Below are positions 12,653 to 13,551 of a stretch of DNA of 13,551 nucleotides, in pieces. The stretch spans positions 1 through 13,551 of the forward strand of contig JBAVQS010000350.1 of NCBI GenBank assembly GCA_049694275.1, in the 5' to 3' direction. Origin of the DNA: JBAVQS01 sp049694275. Lineage in GTDB: Bacteria > Chloroflexota > Anaerolineae > UBA4142 > SHND01. The position numbers and the translations under genes were made by a program. Every line of letters begins with the position of its first letter. Position 1 is the stretch's first letter. The notes beneath the pieces were generated by a model. The model did not search any database. It saw only the letters and a list, made by a program, of their open reading frames with translations, and was not told the origin of the DNA.

Positions 12653-12787
12653 GAACAAGTATTCTAAACGAACGCGCCCGCGATGCTGCTAACATCCGGG
12701 CGCATGGTCAGGCCGATGCGAACGGCTGACAAATAGTGTATCGCGCATCCTGGGTCGTTCGCGTCAATTACGCGAGCGGCTTTTTTG
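12653..12787 (+). ncRNA. Structured leader RNA, candidate attenuator or riboswitch
   Basis: Hairpin 1 pairs GCGCCCG (12674-12680) with CGGGCGC (12697-12703), plus GATG (12682-12685) with CATC (12693-12696), leaving one bulged C and a 7-nt loop. Hairpin 2 pairs GTCA and GCC (12707-12714, bulged G) with GGC and TGAC (12724-12730). Its loop begins GATGCG (12715-12720), exactly complementary to CGCATC (12744-12749), so a pseudoknot is possible. The wider loop segment GATGCGAACG (12715-12724) can instead pair over 10 bp (one G-U) with CGTTCGCGTC (12756-12765), which is the 5' arm and first loop base of the terminator. The two pairings exclude each other. The leader ends about 14 nt before the next gene. 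It matches no RNA family I recognise; an independent terminated small RNA is the main alternative. Confidence 0.55.
12754..12786 (+). terminator. Intrinsic terminator within the leader
   Basis: GTCGTTCGCGT (12754-12764) pairs with ACGCGAGCGGC (12770-12780) over 11 bp with two G-U pairs and a 5-nt loop, followed by TTTTTT (12781-12786). It lies between the promoter at 12641 and the ATG at 12801, so it must be bypassed for the downstream gene to be made from that promoter. Confidence 0.85.
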
Positions 12788-12800
12788 TTTGGGAGGCGAA

Positions 12801-13445
12801 ATGCTGAATAAATACCTGACACCCTTTTTAATGCTACTCTTTTTGGCGCTGGCGCTGGCGCTACCATTCGCGTTAAACGCTCTGGGCGCTGATACCTGGG
12901 GCGTAGGGTTTATGTTCGCCTTTTTCGTCGGGATCGTGCAGCTCGTTATTGAGCTCATTTGGGAAAGGCGCGCGGCATGGGTGAAAAGTGAATATGGAAA
13001 AGTGATCGCCGACTATGACGACCTAGTGAACAAGGCCATAGACAGCGATAGGCTGACATTTGAAAGCGGAAAGGCAGTTATCGAACAGACAATGCAAGCG
13101 GCGGAAGAGGACCGGAAAAAGGCAATCCAAACGACAGAAGAAGCGGTAGAACAAGGACATCAAGCGGCGGAAATAGCACACCAAGCGATAAACAAAAAAG
13201 TCGAACTTGAGCGCCGACTAGCGGACCTGGAGGCCAAGAGCGCGGCCTGGCAACGCAACCCAAAGGGCGGACGCCCACAAGACCCCCTTAACAAGTGGGC
13301 TATAGACGAGATTCAAGAGCACAAACGCGATAGGAGCGAGGTATTTGTTGAGTATTGGCAGAAACGAAAGAAACGCGGGGATAACCCGGAACGTTTAAGC
13401 GACAGGAAAGACCTTTGGAAAAAGAATGGTTACTGCTCAGCCTAG
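12801..13445 (+). CDS. Two-helix membrane protein with coiled coil, function unknown
   Basis: The ATG at 12801 is chosen because GGGAGG (12791-12796) lies 4 nt upstream; an in-frame TTG at 12789 would lie before the Shine-Dalgarno. The 214-residue product has two hydrophobic helices near residues 8-29 and 35-53. A long heptad-like, Glu/Lys/Gln/Ala-rich segment (about 60-150) contains repeated QAAE steps and should form a coiled coil. A basic C-terminal domain (about 150-214) contains GGRPQDPLNKWA and EVFVEYWQKRKKRG and could contact nucleic acid or another protein. Lysine and AAA/GAA codons are more frequent than in the housekeeping genes to the left, consistent with transferred DNA. It is preceded by a structured leader with a terminator, and a second ORF overlaps its end. 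I do not recognise the family. Confidence 0.82.
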   Translation: MLNKYLTPFLMLLFLALALALPFALNALGADTWGVGFMFAFFVGIVQLVIELIWERRAAWVKSEYGKVIADYDDLVNKAIDSDRLTFESGKAVIEQTMQAAEEDRKKAIQTTEEAVEQGHQAAEIAHQAINKKVELERRLADLEAKSAAWQRNPKGGRPQDPLNKWAIDEIQEHKRDRSEVFVEYWQKRKKRGDNPERLSDRKDLWKKNGYCSA

Positions 13446-13551
13446 TAAAGCGGGCTGAGGAGCAAGGGCAGGTGGAATATAGGGTTTCCCGGTCAGGGCC
13501 AACTGCAGAGCCGCCAATATGGGCTGACCATTTTTGCGGACAGTGGAGATG
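13415..13551 (+). CDS. Overlapping ORF running off the window, function unknown
   Basis: A frame opens at TTG 13415, preceded by AGGAAAG (13404-13410), and stays open for 45 codons to the right edge. The start overlaps the end of the membrane-protein gene by 31 nt in another frame. The peptide reads LEKEWLLLSLVKRAEEQGQV then EYRVSRSGPTAEPPIWADHF, a helix followed by a polar segment that looks protein-like rather than random. A short overlap with its own Shine-Dalgarno fits a coupled second gene. The codons are accessory-like, as in the preceding gene. Without the rest of the frame no family can be named, and the start could lie elsewhere. Confidence 0.42.
   Translation, partial: MEKEWLLLSLVKRAEEQGQVEYRVSRSGPTAEPPIWADHFCGQWR

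Noticed and set aside
10988..12695. Long antisense and out-of-frame ORFs across the pentapeptide genes, with products rich in GEVRP or RGEPH
   Set aside because: They are frame shadows of the 15-nt repeat, which lacks stop codons in several frames. The sense frame alone has the header, helical linker, tail and start signals.
12653..12787. A tRNA or HDV-type ribozyme in the leader, prompted by GCATGGTC and the pseudoknot
   Set aside because: No acceptor or T-arm pairing can be made, and the nested double pseudoknot and catalytic cytosine context of HDV-type ribozymes are not found. The terminator and antiterminator pairing explain the region better.
13436..13459. CTCAGCC/GGCTGAG hairpin as a terminator of the membrane-protein gene
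   Set aside because: The 7-bp stem has a 10-nt loop and no T-run, and the overlapping ORF continues through it.

Overview
The window looks like a chromosomal segment of a GC-rich, free-living bacterium. The gene set suits a Chloroflexota (Anaerolineae-like) genome: a tungsten-type aldehyde:ferredoxin oxidoreductase, a bacterial mevalonate kinase, a bacterial-type prolyl-tRNA synthetase with an editing domain, a PIN toxin-antitoxin pair and long pentapeptide-repeat proteins. That placement is an inference from gene content, because no rRNA or other phylogenetic marker was compared.

Region 1 (1-2868, minus strand) ends in the first 42 codons of a membrane protein, perhaps an AI-2E-type permease. 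Upstream of it is a two-gene unit, a small BtrH/DUF4872-like protein followed 2 bp later by an aldehyde:ferredoxin oxidoreductase, driven by an extended -10 promoter almost on the start codon. The gap beyond holds a 100-bp element with 15-bp inverted ends.

Region 2 (2910-6681, minus strand) holds a Phd/YefM-like antitoxin and PIN toxin pair, with a near-consensus promoter over three tandem 9-bp repeats. A long hairpin terminator separates it from proS, which has its own consensus-like promoter, and from a mevalonate kinase gene.

Region 3 (6711-10518): a CNNM/CorC-type transporter gene on the plus strand is probably leaderless and diverges from mevalonate kinase. It converges with a minus-strand group: surE, a Nudix hydrolase overlapping surE by 32 bp, and a six-helix membrane protein.

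Region 4 (10766-13551, plus strand) is the accessory and most unusual part. A strong promoter starts a tandem array of four related pentapeptide-repeat units that share a header, a tail and a 21-22 nt spacer. They are a 48-residue mini-protein with one pentapeptide, a 355-residue two-domain protein whose original header is frameshifted, a 158-residue protein, and a 15-codon stub where the array breaks off. A new promoter lies over the stub and leads into a roughly 135-nt structured leader. One 10-nt loop in it can pair either into a pseudoknot or with the 5' arm of an intrinsic terminator, which is the layout of an attenuator or riboswitch. The leader precedes a gene for a two-helix membrane protein with a long coiled coil, and a second ORF overlaps its end and leaves the window. 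This leader plus gene is the best candidate for something undescribed.
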